Assembly (NCBI GenBank): GCA_023442945.1
Contig: JAEZWW010000065.1
Coordinates: forward strand, 1-22,448
Direction: 5' to 3'
DNA from: Pseudomonadota bacterium
GTDB taxonomy: Bacteria > Pseudomonadota > Gammaproteobacteria > Burkholderiales > Burkholderiaceae_C
Length of the DNA: 22,448 nucleotides
Shown here: piece after piece, positions 6,290-13,903 of the stretch
How positions within the stretch are numbered: the stretch's first letter is position 1
How the letters are laid out: each line of letters opens with the position of its first letter
The notes under the pieces: generated by a model
The model's database searches: none
Seen by the model: only the letters and a program-made list of their open reading frames with translations
What the model was told of the DNA's origin: nothing
Made by a program: the position numbers and the translations under genes

Positions 6290-6730
6290 ATGCCCAGTGT
6301 GTCCGACATCCTTGCCACCCCCGACAAGCGCGCGCTGGCGGCGCTGCCGCCCGACGCGACCGTGCGCGACGCGCTGCAGCTGATGGCCGACCGCAACATC
6401 GGCTCGGTGCTGATCATGCAGGGCGATGCGCTGCTGGGCATCTTCACCGAGCGCGATTACGCCCGCAAACTGGCGCTCAAAGGCCTGGCCTCGGCCGACA
6501 CGCTGCTGGCCGACGTGATGACGGCCAAGCTCTACGTCGTCAGCCCGCGGCAGACGGTGCAGGAATGCATGGGCATCATGAGTCAGGCGCGCCTGCGCCA
6601 CCTGCCGGTGGTCGACGGCGGCCAGGTGCTGGGGCTGGTGTCGATCGGCGACCTGGTCAACGCGCAGTTGGCCGAACAGCGCTTTCTGATCTCGCAGATG
6701 GAAAGCTACATCGCCGGCAACATGGCCTGA
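6290..6730 (+). CDS. Protein of two CBS domains
   Basis: The 146-residue protein consists almost wholly of a tandem CBS pair (Bateman module). CBS1 is ATVRDALQLMADRNIGSVLIM to IFTERDYARKLALKG (about residues 23-65). CBS2 is TVQECMGIMSQARLRHLPVVD to LVSIGDLVNAQL (about 86-128). Such stand-alone modules bind adenine nucleotides and act as energy or redox sensors for partner proteins. No partner is evident here. GAAGGAG 6 nt before the ATG is a strong ribosome-binding site and sets the start; the open frame extends further upstream but without support. The soluble protein has no membrane segment. tsaD follows 46 nt later on the same strand, but tsaD seems to have its own -10 element. Confidence 0.88.
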   Translation: MPSVSDILATPDKRALAALPPDATVRDALQLMADRNIGSVLIMQGDALLGIFTERDYARKLALKGLASADTLLADVMTAKLYVVSPRQTVQECMGIMSQARLRHLPVVDGGQVLGLVSIGDLVNAQLAEQRFLISQMESYIAGNMA

Positions 6731-6764
6731 AGCGCCGGCGCCAGCGGGCGCGCGCCGGGCCTTG

Positions 6765-6770
6765 GATAAT
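6765..6770 (+). promoter_or_regulatory. -10-like GATAAT six nt before the tsaD ATG
   Basis: GATAAT matches five of six bases of TATAAT and ends 6 nt before the start codon, with no Shine-Dalgarno between. This spacing would start the transcript at or next to the A of the ATG, giving a leaderless message. No convincing -35 is visible at 17 nt upstream. Confidence 0.4.
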
Positions 6771-6776
6771 CGGCCC

Positions 6777-7826
6777 ATGTCACTTCTGGTCCTGGGCATT
6801 GAATCGTCGTGTGACGAAACCGGCGTGGCGCTGGTGCGCGCCGAAGGCGTCGGCGTTCCGAAGCTGCTGGCGCACGCGCTGCACACCCAGGTGGCCATGC
6901 ACGCCGACTACGGCGGCGTGGTGCCCGAACTGGCCAGCCGCGACCACATCCGCCGTGTGATTCCCTTGGCGAATGAGGTGCTGGCCCAGGCAGATACTGC
7001 GCTGGAAGCTATTGATATGGTAGCTTTCACGCGCGGCCCGGGCCTGGCCGGCGCGCTGCTGGTGGGCGCTGGCCTGGCCTGCGCCCTGGGCGCGGCGCTG
7101 GACAAGCCGGTGCTGGGCGTGCATCACCTGGAAGGGCATTTGCTGTCGCCGTTCCTGAGCGCCGACCCGCCCGAATTCCCCTTCATCGCCCTGCTGGTCA
7201 GCGGCGGCCACACCCAGCTGATGCGCGTGGACGGCGTCGGCCGTTATGAACTGTTGGGCGAAACCATTGACGACGCCGCGGGCGAGGCCTTCGACAAATC
7301 CGCCAAGCTCCTGGGCCTGGGTTACCCCGGCGGCCCGGCGCTGGCACGCCTGGCCGAGTTTGGCGACCCGGAAGGCTTCAAGCTGCCGCGGCCGTTGCTG
7401 CACAGCGGCAACCTGGACTTTTCCTTCGCCGGCCTCAAGACGGCGGTGCTCACCCAGGCGCGGCGCATGGAAAGCGCGCCCTGCGACCAGCAGCGCGCCG
7501 ACCTGGCCGCCAGCACGCAGGCGGCCATCGTCGAGGTGCTGGTGAAAAAGTCGCTCGCCGCGCTGAAGGCCACCGGCCTCCAACGCCTGGTGGTCGCAGG
7601 CGGCGTGGGCGCCAACGCGCGCCTGCGCGAGGACCTGAACACCGCTTGCGCCGCGCGCGGCGTGCGCGTGCACTACCCCGAACTGCACTTGTGCACCGAC
7701 AACGGCGCCATGATCGCGCTGGCAGGTGCCATGCGCATGCAAGCCGGCATCGAAGCGCCCAGCGCGGACTACGCCTTCGACGTCAAACCGCGCTGGCCGC
7801 TGGACCAGCTCCCGCTGGCCGCCTGA
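6777..7826 (+). CDS. tsaD: tRNA N6-threonylcarbamoyladenosine synthase subunit TsaD
   Basis: The 349-residue protein transfers the threonylcarbamoyl group to A37 of ANN-decoding tRNAs, working with TsaB, TsaE and TsaC/Sua5 in the cytoplasm. Diagnostic motifs are MSLLVLGIESSCDETGVAL at the start, the metal-binding HHLEGHLLSP, LLVSGGHTQL, GEAFDKSAKLLGLGYPGGP, SGNLDFSFAGLKTAVL, VVAGGVGANARLR and TDNGAMIALAGAMR. Length is normal. The ATG at 6777 fits the family N-terminus; an upstream in-frame TTG (6762) would add residues not found in the family. There is no Shine-Dalgarno but a GATAAT 6 nt upstream. Codons around 7006-7025 (residues EAIDMVAF) match the dispersed repeat core and are noticeably A+T-richer than their surroundings, though the protein sequence is as expected. 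Confidence 0.96.
   Translation: MSLLVLGIESSCDETGVALVRAEGVGVPKLLAHALHTQVAMHADYGGVVPELASRDHIRRVIPLANEVLAQADTALEAIDMVAFTRGPGLAGALLVGAGLACALGAALDKPVLGVHHLEGHLLSPFLSADPPEFPFIALLVSGGHTQLMRVDGVGRYELLGETIDDAAGEAFDKSAKLLGLGYPGGPALARLAEFGDPEGFKLPRPLLHSGNLDFSFAGLKTAVLTQARRMESAPCDQQRADLAASTQAAIVEVLVKKSLAALKATGLQRLVVAGGVGANARLREDLNTACAARGVRVHYPELHLCTDNGAMIALAGAMRMQAGIEAPSADYAFDVKPRWPLDQLPLAA
7007..7030 (+). repeat. Dispersed repeat core inside tsaD, copy D
   Basis: GCTATTGATATGGTAGCT (7008-7025) matches the TGCTAT...ATAGCT half of the dispersed repeat, with AGCTA/TAGCT inverted ends, and is followed by an imperfect CACGCGC. It encodes conserved-type TsaD residues in frame, so it could be chance similarity rather than an inserted copy. 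Confidence 0.35.
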
Positions 7827-7877
7827 GGCGGCAGCGCGTTCTGGCGCACCGGCAGCGGTGGTTGGGGGTTGGGCCAC

Positions 7878-7907
7878 AAAAAAAGGAAGCCGCGGCTTCC
7901 TTTTTTT
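7878..7907. terminator. Bidirectional intrinsic terminator between tsaD and hsp20
   Basis: A perfect 30-bp palindrome: seven A, then GGAAGCCG/CGGCTTCC, then seven T. Either strand gives a GC-rich stem followed by a T-run, so it can end both the tsaD transcript (plus) and the hsp20 transcript (minus). Confidence 0.92.
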
Positions 7908-7972
7908 GCGTTCGTGGCGCGGCCCACCACCCACATGCTCAGCCCGGGCGGGCCGCTGGGCGCGGGCGCCGA

Positions 7973-8350
7973 TCAGTCGATCGACAGCGTGGTGGCCTTG
8001 CTTTCGGGCACCAGCTTGACCAGCTTGAGCGTCAGCACGCCGTTTTCCAGCTTGGCGCTGCTGGCGGCGGTGTCCACTTCCTGCGTGAACTCGTAGGCCT
8101 TTTTGTACTGGCGCGGGGCATCTTCCACCGTGGTGACGCGCACGGTGGCGCCTTCGATGGCGATGTTCAGCTGCTCGCGGCTGACGCCGGGCACGTCGAT
8201 GCTCAGCTCCCAGTGCTTGTCCTCTTCCTTGAGCTGGGTGCCGGCGGTCTTGGCGACGGCGATGGCGTCGTCCAGGAAGCGGTCGAGCGAGCGCAGGGCA
8301 GGGGCGTAGACCGAGCGGCGCAGGTTGGGGTTGGCGGCGGTGAAGATCAT
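7973..8350 (-). CDS. Hsp20/alpha-crystallin family small heat-shock protein
   Basis: The 125-residue holdase-type chaperone binds unfolding proteins without ATP. The alpha-crystallin domain spans about residues 38-125: HWELSIDVPGVSREQLNIAIEGATVRVTT, then AYEFTQEVDTAASSAKLENGVLTLKLVKL, where the A-x-x-x-NGVLTL region is the family hallmark. The usual C-terminal I-x-I/V anchoring motif is absent; the end is ESKATTLSID. The N-terminal arm is short (FTAANPNLRRSVYAPALRSLDRFLDDAI). The ATG has AGGA 9 nt upstream. The gene is monocistronic and ends before the bidirectional terminator. A TTTCAAG at 8439-8445 reads as CTTGAAA on the minus strand, like a sigma-32 -35, but the matching -10 is poor, so heat regulation is not shown. 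Confidence 0.9.
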   Translation of the reverse strand: MIFTAANPNLRRSVYAPALRSLDRFLDDAIAVAKTAGTQLKEEDKHWELSIDVPGVSREQLNIAIEGATVRVTTVEDAPRQYKKAYEFTQEVDTAASSAKLENGVLTLKLVKLVPESKATTLSID

Positions 8351-8585
8351 GGTCGTGGTCCTATCAAAGGTTCTGGTTGGCCGGCCGACACAGCGTCGCC
8401 GACTCTCTTGCTGCCTCACTTGAGCGCGCGGCGCGCGATTTCAAGCGCCCGTCCGTGCGAAAAAACACGCCGTCACGCGCCGCACCGGCGGCCGCGTGGT
8501 TACAAAACGCTGCGCCACATGTCACGTCGCGCAAGCGACTCGCGTTACCATCAGCTGTTGTTTTGATAGCGAAAGCTGTTCACGC

Positions 8586-9164
8586 ATGAGCCTTGCTTCC
8601 CTTGGGCGCTGCGCCGCCCTGGTGCTGTTACCGCTGGCCCTGGCCGCCTGCTCCAATCTGCCGGGAAAAACCACCGAACTGGTGGACATCCAGCCCGAAA
8701 ACTTCGATTCCGCCGCCCACAGCCGCCATTTCGCGGTCAGCCCGGCGCAGACTTGCGAGGCGGCCCGTCGCGCGTTGCTGAGCCAGGGCTACGTCGTCGC
8801 TGTCGCCAAGCCCGAGCAGGTGTCGGGCCGCAAGTACTTCCAGCCGGCGCCCGAGCAGCATGTGCAGCTGGAGTTTCGCGTCGTCTGCGCGCCCGAGCAG
8901 GGCGAAAGCGAACGCACCGTGGCCTTCGTCAGCGCGCTGAAGGAGCAGTACGTGGCGCGCAAGATCAAGGAATCGGCTTCGCTGGGCGTGGGCGGCTTTG
9001 GCTCGCTGTCGCTGCCGGTGGAAGGCGGCCTGGATTCGCTGGTCAAGGTCGCCAGCACCACCGTGACCGACGCCAAGCTGTACCACCGCTTTTTTGATCG
9101 CCTGAGCGACTACCTCGGCAACGCCGTACCGCCCAAGGAAACGGAGGAAGAAGAGCTGCCCTGA
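8586..9164 (+). CDS. DUF2242 family lipoprotein
   Basis: The 192-residue protein is predicted to be a membrane-anchored lipoprotein: a short n-region, a hydrophobic stretch ALVLLPLALAAC with lipobox LAAC (Cys about residue 22), then SNLPGKTTELVDIQPENFDS. The remainder, including FAVSPAQTCEAARRALLSQGYVV, QVSGRKYFQP, VQLEFRVVCAP and VTDAKLYHRFFDRLSDYL, fits the DUF2242 family as I remember it, common in Burkholderiales and of unknown function. The acidic C-terminus ends KETEEEELP. I took the ATG just before the signal peptide; the open frame extends further upstream over non-coding sequence. The gene stands alone, followed by a terminator-like hairpin. Confidence 0.82.
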   Translation: MSLASLGRCAALVLLPLALAACSNLPGKTTELVDIQPENFDSAAHSRHFAVSPAQTCEAARRALLSQGYVVAVAKPEQVSGRKYFQPAPEQHVQLEFRVVCAPEQGESERTVAFVSALKEQYVARKIKESASLGVGGFGSLSLPVEGGLDSLVKVASTTVTDAKLYHRFFDRLSDYLGNAVPPKETEEEELP

Positions 9165-9211
9165 GCACGCTCTTGCTGCGCGCCGCGCGGCCCCCGCTCT
9201 TCCCGCTGTCG

Positions 9212-9240
9212 GAGCGCCCACCGGCGCTCATCCCTTTTTT
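9212..9240 (+). terminator. Terminator-like hairpin after the lipoprotein gene
   Basis: GAGCGCC (9212-9218) and GGCGCTC (9223-9229) form a perfect 7-bp stem with loop CACC. TTTTTT follows after 5 nt (9235-9240). The gap before the T-run makes it less than ideal. Confidence 0.5.
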
Positions 9241-9252
9241 GTCGAGTTTTCC

Positions 9253-10539
9253 ATGTTCTCCTTGCGTCGCCGCCAGGCCCTTGTGCAATCCTTGTCGCTG
9301 CTCGCCGGTGCCGTGCCGCTGGCGGCTGCCGCGCAACGCGGCGCCGCTGCCGACCCGGTCAAGCTTGCGCTGATCGAATCGCTGAGCGGCCCCTTCGCCA
9401 ACACCGGCGAAGCCGTCTACCGCAACCTGGTCTGGGCGATCGAGCGCGTGAACGCGCGCGGCGGCGTCACCACCGCGCAGGGCAAGCGCCCGCTGGCGCT
9501 GGAGCGCTTCGACAACAAAGGCCAGACCGAGGAATCGCTGGCGATGCTGCGCGCGGCCATCGACAGCGGCGCGCACTTCGTGCTGCAGGGCAATTCGTCG
9601 GCGGTGGCGGCGGCGTTGATCGACGCCGTCAACAAACACAATGACCGCGAGCCGGCGCGGCGCGTGCTGTTCCTGAACTACTCAGCCGTGGATCCGATTC
9701 TGACCAACGAGCTGTGCAGCTTCTGGCACTTCCGCTTCGACGCGCACGCCGACATGCGCCTGACCGCGCTGATGCAGCTGCTGGGCGAAGACGCGCAGCT
9801 CAAGCGCATCTACCTGATCGGTCAGGACTACAGTTTCGGCCAGGCCGTGCTGCGCGAAGCCAAGCGACAGCTGGCCGACAAGCGCCCCGACGTCGCCGTC
9901 GTCGGTGACGAACTGCACCCCATCGGGCGGGTGAAGGACTTCCTGCCCTACGCGACCAAGATCAAGGCCTCAGGCGCACAGGCGGTGCTGACGGGCAACT
10001 GGGGCAACGACTTGACGCTGCTGGTCAAGGCCGCGCGCGACGTCGGTTTTGACGGGCGCTTTTACACCTTTTACGGCAACGCGCTGGGCGCACCGGCGGC
10101 CATGGGCGAGGCCGGCATCGGCAAGGTGGTGGCGGTGGCCGACTGGCTGCCCAACGTGCCGACGGCCGAAAGCGCCGAGTTCTACCGCGCCTTCCGCACG
10201 CGCTTTCCGCGCCCGCAGGACGACTACGTGCACATGCGCATGCAACTGATGATCGAAGCGCTGGCCCAGGCCATCGACCGCGCGCGCAGCGATGACGCGC
10301 TGCGCGTCGCCCAGGCGCTGGAGCGGGCCGACGTCACCCTGGCCGGCCAGCGCGGTCACATGCGCGCGGCCGACCACCAGTTCCTGCAGGGCCTGGCCGT
10401 GGGAGTGATGGAGCGGCAGGGCACGACCGGCGTGCCCTTTGACGTGGAAGGCTCGGGCTATGGCTTCCGCGTGGTGCGCCAGCTCAGCGCTGATGACGCG
10501 GCGATGGCGCACAGCTGCCGCATGAAGCGACCGGTCTGA
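9253..10539 (+). CDS. Branched-chain amino acid ABC-type substrate-binding protein (LivK-like)
   Basis: The 428-residue protein has the type 1 periplasmic binding fold of the LivK/LivJ family: VKLALIESLSGPFANTGEAVYRNLVWAIERVNARGGV at the start of the mature protein, LALERFDNKGQTEESLAML, VLQGNSSAVAAALIDAVN, and YLIGQDYSFGQAVLREAK. The N-terminus MFSLRRRQALVQSLSLLAGAV is a signal peptide; the RRR before the hydrophobic core could mean Tat export. No LivH/M/G/F transporter genes are adjacent, so it is an orphan binding protein whose partner transporter must be elsewhere. The ligand cannot be read from sequence. There is no strong ribosome-binding site at the ATG. It converges with the antiporter operon, separated by repeat copy F. 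Confidence 0.85.
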   Translation: MFSLRRRQALVQSLSLLAGAVPLAAAAQRGAAADPVKLALIESLSGPFANTGEAVYRNLVWAIERVNARGGVTTAQGKRPLALERFDNKGQTEESLAMLRAAIDSGAHFVLQGNSSAVAAALIDAVNKHNDREPARRVLFLNYSAVDPILTNELCSFWHFRFDAHADMRLTALMQLLGEDAQLKRIYLIGQDYSFGQAVLREAKRQLADKRPDVAVVGDELHPIGRVKDFLPYATKIKASGAQAVLTGNWGNDLTLLVKAARDVGFDGRFYTFYGNALGAPAAMGEAGIGKVVAVADWLPNVPTAESAEFYRAFRTRFPRPQDDYVHMRMQLMIEALAQAIDRARSDDALRVAQALERADVTLAGQRGHMRAADHQFLQGLAVGVMERQGTTGVPFDVEGSGYGFRVVRQLSADDAAMAHSCRMKRPV

Positions 10540-10559
10540 CGCCACACAGGTGCGCAGAG

Positions 10560-10627
10560 TGCTATATGAACAATAGCTGCCTGCGCAGGTGGTTGTAGGG
10601 CTGGTTGCCGATTTCTCTTGAAATCGG
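10560..10627 (+). repeat. Dispersed ATAGCTGC repeat, copy F
   Basis: TGCTATATGAACAATAGC, then TGCCTGCGCAGGTGGTTGTA and GGGC. It ends in a perfect 8-bp hairpin, CCGATTTC (10608-10615) and GAAATCGG (10620-10627) with loop TCTT. It lies between two convergent genes. The hairpin has no T-run, so it may end transcripts only weakly. Confidence 0.75.
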
Positions 10628-10643
10628 TGGCTTGGGGGAGGGA

Positions 10644-11036
10644 TCAGCCGCCGTCGTCTGCCGTGCCTTCGGGCAGCTGCACGTGGCGCGGCACCAGCGC
10701 GTGCGGCAGCGCCTTGTTGCCCGCCTGCCGACCGCGGAACAGGGCAGCGCGCCCCAGCAGGATGCTGGTGACGGGCACGGTGATCGACAGCAGGATGATG
10801 ATGATCCACACGTGCACCTGCAGCTTGTCCGTCAGCGCGGTGAAGTAGACGATCGAGGCCAGCGTCACACACCAGGCGGCCCAGGTCGACACCAGCGCTG
10901 TCGGGTGCATGCGCTGAAAGAAGTCCTTCAGCCGCACCAGGCCGATGGCGGCCACCACCGTGAACAACGCGCTGGCCAGCAGCAGCACGGCGACCACGAT
11001 CTCGGCCCACAGCGGCACGGCTTCTGGCGTGTTCAT
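10644..11036 (-). CDS. mrpG: Mrp/Pha-type cation/proton antiporter subunit G
   Basis: The 130-residue membrane protein has three hydrophobic segments (AEIVVAVLLLASALFTVVAAIGLVRL, ALVSTWAAWCVTLASIVYF, VWIIIILLSITVPVTSILLGRAAL). The family signature GLVRLKDFFQRMHPTALVSTWA matches MnhG/PhaG, with the conserved DxxxRxHxPT-like stretch. A hydrophilic tail follows (ALPHALVPRHVQLPEGTADDGG). It is the last gene of the operon, and its ATG overlaps the subunit F stop by 4 nt. It is an accessory subunit of the multi-subunit antiporter; its individual role is not well defined. Confidence 0.9.
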   Translation of the reverse strand: MNTPEAVPLWAEIVVAVLLLASALFTVVAAIGLVRLKDFFQRMHPTALVSTWAAWCVTLASIVYFTALTDKLQVHVWIIIILLSITVPVTSILLGRAALFRGRQAGNKALPHALVPRHVQLPEGTADDGG

Positions 11037-11311
11037 TCGATCACCTCGCCGCGCAGCAGGAACTTGGCCATCGCGGCCGAGCTGACAAAGCCAAACAGGG
11101 CGATCAGCAGCGCCGCCTCAAAGTACATGCTGCTGCCGTAGCGGATGCCGATCACCAGCACGATCAGCATGCCGATCAGGTAGATGAAATCCAGCGCCAG
11201 CACGCGGTCTTGCGCCGACGGGCCGCGCAGCACGCGCCACAGCGCAAGCAGCATGGCCACACCGTACAGGATCAGCGTGGCGGTGATGGCGTAGGACAGC
11301 AGGGGGCTCAT
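11033..11311 (-). CDS. mrpF: Mrp/Pha-type cation/proton antiporter subunit F
   Basis: The 92-residue protein has three transmembrane helices (LLSYAITATLILYGVAMLLALWRVLRG, VLALDFIYLIGMLIVLVIGI, FEAALLIALFGFVSSAAMAKFLL). The family pattern RVLRGPSAQDRVLALD is clear. The ATG overlaps the subunit E stop by 4 nt (ATGA). A longer frame runs upstream inside the subunit E gene and is rejected. Homologues of MrpF have been linked to cholate efflux and to complex assembly; for this protein only membership of the complex is inferred. Confidence 0.92.
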   Translation of the reverse strand: MSPLLSYAITATLILYGVAMLLALWRVLRGPSAQDRVLALDFIYLIGMLIVLVIGIRYGSSMYFEAALLIALFGFVSSAAMAKFLLRGEVIE

Positions 11312-11808
11312 GGCACGGACTCGAAGATCTGGATCAGCGGGCGCTCGTAGCGCGCCTTGTACATGGCGATGAAGGCGTCCGGGTCGGGCGCGTCCCAGGC
11401 GTGCAGCAGCACGGCGCTGCTGTCGCGCGCCAGCTCGCACCACACCGTGCCGGGCACCACGGTGGTGATCATCGCCAGCGAGGCCAGGCCGCTCGGGTCG
11501 CGCAAGTCCAGCGGGATTTCAATGAAGCGGCTGTGCACCGGCCGTTGCTTGATGCGCAGCAGTGTCCAGAACACCTCCAGGTTGGACTGGATCACGTCGC
11601 GCCCTACCGCGAAGATCAGGCGGATCAGCACCAGCGGGTGGCGGATGTGTGGGCGCGCCGGCCGCAGCGGGGCCAGCAAACCGGGCGCCGCCACGCCGAT
11701 CACCACGCCCAGGATGATTTGGCCGGGGCTGACCGACTCGTTGAGCACCAGCCACATCACGGTCAGCGCGAGCGACAGCAGCGGCGAAGGCAGCAGGCGG
11801 CGGATCAT
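11308..11808 (-). CDS. mrpE: Mrp/Pha-type cation/proton antiporter subunit E
   Basis: The 166-residue protein of the MnhE/PhaE family has N-terminal transmembrane helices (LLSLALTVMWLVLNESVSPGQIILGVVIGVAAPGLL), then a cytoplasmic part with DVIQSNLEVFWTLL and SLAMITTVVPGTVWCELARDSSAVLLHAWD, the most conserved stretch of the family. It overlaps the subunit D gene by 4 nt and the subunit F gene by 4 nt. Subunit E is needed for full antiporter assembly in studied systems. Confidence 0.92.
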   Translation of the reverse strand: MIRRLLPSPLLSLALTVMWLVLNESVSPGQIILGVVIGVAAPGLLAPLRPARPHIRHPLVLIRLIFAVGRDVIQSNLEVFWTLLRIKQRPVHSRFIEIPLDLRDPSGLASLAMITTVVPGTVWCELARDSSAVLLHAWDAPDPDAFIAMYKARYERPLIQIFESVP

Positions 11809-13514
11809 CGGCGCAGACCTCCTTCACCGGTGGCCGTGGGGGAGGGCACGGGCTTGGTCGTCACCACGGCGCCGATGTAGTCCTTGGGGTCGTGCAGGCC
11901 GCGCGCGGTGGCGTTGGCGTAGCGCAGCACGGCATCGGCCTGCCACACCAGCACGCCCAGCAGCAGCAGCAGCCCGGCGATGGGCACCGTTTCAATCACG
12001 CGCAGGCGCGGTACCGGCCGCCCGTCGGGCGCCCAGAAGTAGCGCACACCGGCGCGCGACATGGCGATGGTGGTCAGCAGACCGCCGATCACCAGCAGCG
12101 CCAGCAGGACCCAGGCGCCCAGCGACACGTTGGCGTCGTGCCCAAAGCCTTCGGGGTTGAGCAGGGCGGACAACATCACGACCTTGCCCACGAAGCCCGG
12201 CAGCGGCGGCAGGCCGGCGATCGTCAGCCCGCAGACGATGAAGGCCAGACCCAGGAAGGCCATGGCGGCGGGGATGGCGCGGCCGAACAGGGCTTGCTCG
12301 TCCTCGTCCAGGTTGACGTCGCGCACCGGCAGCAGATCAACCGGGTAGGCGAAGGCTTCGTCTTCGGGCTCGACCTCGCTGATGTACAGCGGCAGCTCTT
12401 CCACCTCGCGCGTGCGGTCGATCAGCTCGACCAGCAGGAAGAAGGCGCTGATCGCCAGCGTGGAGCCCAGCGTGTAGTACAACGCGCCGCCCGTCACGGC
12501 GGGCTGGCCAAAGCCCAATGCCGCCAGCAGCGTGCCGGACGACAGGATCACGCAGTACGTGGCCATGCGCCCCAGGTGCTGCGTCGCGATGATGCCGATG
12601 GCGCCAAACGTCAGCGTGACCAGCCCCAGGCCGACCAGCACCGGGCTGCCGAACAGCGAGGACACGCCCGCGTCCTGCGGGAACAGCAGCGTCCAGACCC
12701 GCAGGATGGCGTACAGCCCCAGCTTGGTCATGATGGCGAAGAGGGCCGACACCGGCGCGCTGGCGCTGGCGTAGCTGGAAGGCAGCCAGAAATTCAGCGG
12801 CCAGGCCGCGGCCTTGATCAGGAAGGCGATCGCCAGCACGGCCGCGCCCGCGTGCAGCAGGCCACGGTCGTCCTCGGGGATGGCGGGCACCAGGATGGCC
12901 AGGTCGGCCATGTTCAGCGTGCCGGTCACGCCGTACAGCACCGCCACGCCGATCAGGAACAGCGACGACGCCATGAGGTTCATGGCGATGTAGTGCAGGC
13001 CGGAACGCACCCGTGCCCAGCCTGAACCATGCAGCAACAGGCCGTAGGACGCCGTCAGCATGATCTCGAAGAACACGAAAAGGTTGAACAGGTCGGCCGT
13101 GAGGAAGGCGCCGTACAAGCCCATCAATTGCAGCTGGAACAACGGGTGGAAATGCACGCCCGCCTTGTGCCAGCGCGCACTGGCGTACAGCACCGCGGCC
13201 ATGCCCAGCACGCTGGTCAGCAGCACCATCATGGCCGACAGCCGGTCCACCACCAGCACGATGCCGTAGGGCACCGGCCAGTTGGACGGCAGGTACACGC
13301 CCACCGCCTGCGGCGCACCCATGTGCTGCACCCAGTACACCAGGGCGATGGCGATGAACACACCCAGTGCGCACGACGCGATGTTGACCACCGCCTTCAG
13401 CGGTCGCCGCTTGTCGCCCAGCAGCAGCATCACCGCTGCGGTGGCCATGGGCAGCAGGATCGGCGCAACGATCAGGTGCGGCATCAGCCGCTCGACCACT
13501 TGGGCGAAGGTCAT
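11805..13514 (-). CDS. mrpD: Mrp/Pha-type cation/proton antiporter subunit D
   Basis: The 569-residue polytopic membrane protein is homologous to complex I NuoM/N-type proton channels. Key charged residues lie in membrane helices: the Glu in FVFFEIMLTASYGLLLHG, and the Lys residues in FLIKAAAWPLNFWLPSSYASASAPVSALFAIMTKLGLYAILR. An acidic insertion of about 50 residues (ELPLYISEVEPEDEAFAY onward) splits the later helices; I recall it from PhaD-type (group 2) subunits rather than Bacillus MrpD. It provides one of the two ion-translocating modules. The start MTFAQVVERL overlaps the subunit C stop by 4 nt. Confidence 0.94.
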   Translation of the reverse strand: MTFAQVVERLMPHLIVAPILLPMATAAVMLLLGDKRRPLKAVVNIASCALGVFIAIALVYWVQHMGAPQAVGVYLPSNWPVPYGIVLVVDRLSAMMVLLTSVLGMAAVLYASARWHKAGVHFHPLFQLQLMGLYGAFLTADLFNLFVFFEIMLTASYGLLLHGSGWARVRSGLHYIAMNLMASSLFLIGVAVLYGVTGTLNMADLAILVPAIPEDDRGLLHAGAAVLAIAFLIKAAAWPLNFWLPSSYASASAPVSALFAIMTKLGLYAILRVWTLLFPQDAGVSSLFGSPVLVGLGLVTLTFGAIGIIATQHLGRMATYCVILSSGTLLAALGFGQPAVTGGALYYTLGSTLAISAFFLLVELIDRTREVEELPLYISEVEPEDEAFAYPVDLLPVRDVNLDEDEQALFGRAIPAAMAFLGLAFIVCGLTIAGLPPLPGFVGKVVMLSALLNPEGFGHDANVSLGAWVLLALLVIGGLLTTIAMSRAGVRYFWAPDGRPVPRLRVIETVPIAGLLLLLGVLVWQADAVLRYANATARGLHDPKDYIGAVVTTKPVPSPTATGEGGLRR

Positions 13515-13903
13515 GGCTGGACCTCCTGGCGGGCGTCGGTCGGGAGGATGGCGGCGGTGCCGTCGTCCGGCTCTTCACCATCCACGTGGTCGGTGCCGGA
13601 CAGACCGCGGGAGGCCAGCAGCATCACCAGGAACAGAGCCGATGTGGCAAAGCCGATCACGATGGCGGTGAGCACCAACGCCTGCGGCAGCGGGTCGGTG
13701 TAGTCGATCAGGTTGGGCGTCAGGCCGGCCTGCACGATCGGCTCGCGGTCGATCGACAGGCTGCCCATGGCAAAGATGAACAGGTTGACGGCGTAGGACA
13801 GCAGGGTCAGCCCCATCAGGACCTGGAAGGTGCGCGGGCGCAGCACCAGCCAGACGCCCGAACCGCCCAGCACGCCGATGGCGATGGCGATGATGAGTTC
13901 CAT
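13511..13903 (-). CDS. mrpC: Mrp/Pha-type cation/proton antiporter subunit C
   Basis: The 130-residue protein is homologous to NuoK, with three transmembrane helices (LIIAIAIGVLGGSGVWLVLRPRTFQVLMGLTLLSYAVNLFIFAMG, then ALVLTAIVIGFATSALFLVML). The motif DYTDPLPQALVLTAIVIGFA is the family signature. The C-terminal tail is hydrophilic and acidic (DHVDGEEPDDG). The ATG and the TGA of the AB gene share one nucleotide (TGATG); the downstream overlap with subunit D is 4 nt. Confidence 0.94.
   Translation of the reverse strand: MELIIAIAIGVLGGSGVWLVLRPRTFQVLMGLTLLSYAVNLFIFAMGSLSIDREPIVQAGLTPNLIDYTDPLPQALVLTAIVIGFATSALFLVMLLASRGLSGTDHVDGEEPDDGTAAILPTDARQEVQP

Noticed and set aside
5885..6898. Upstream extension of the ModA-like frame
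   Set aside because: It crosses repeat copy C and runs antisense to the CBS gene; no binding-protein or signal-peptide sequence is found there.
8418..8445. Possible sigma-32 promoter of hsp20 (CTTGAAA on the minus strand) and CTTGA/TCAAG inverted ends
   Set aside because: The -35-like half is good, but the expected CCCCAT-type -10 at 11-14 nt is not present, so heat-shock control cannot be claimed.
8556..8586. Possible further dispersed repeat copy (TTTTGATAGCGAAAGCTG)
   Set aside because: It shows only partial similarity and would need a 3-nt insertion in the core; not counted among the copies.
10608..10627. Intrinsic terminator between the LivK-like gene and the antiporter operon
   Set aside because: The 8-bp hairpin is perfect, but neither strand has a T-run after it, so it is listed only as part of repeat copy F.
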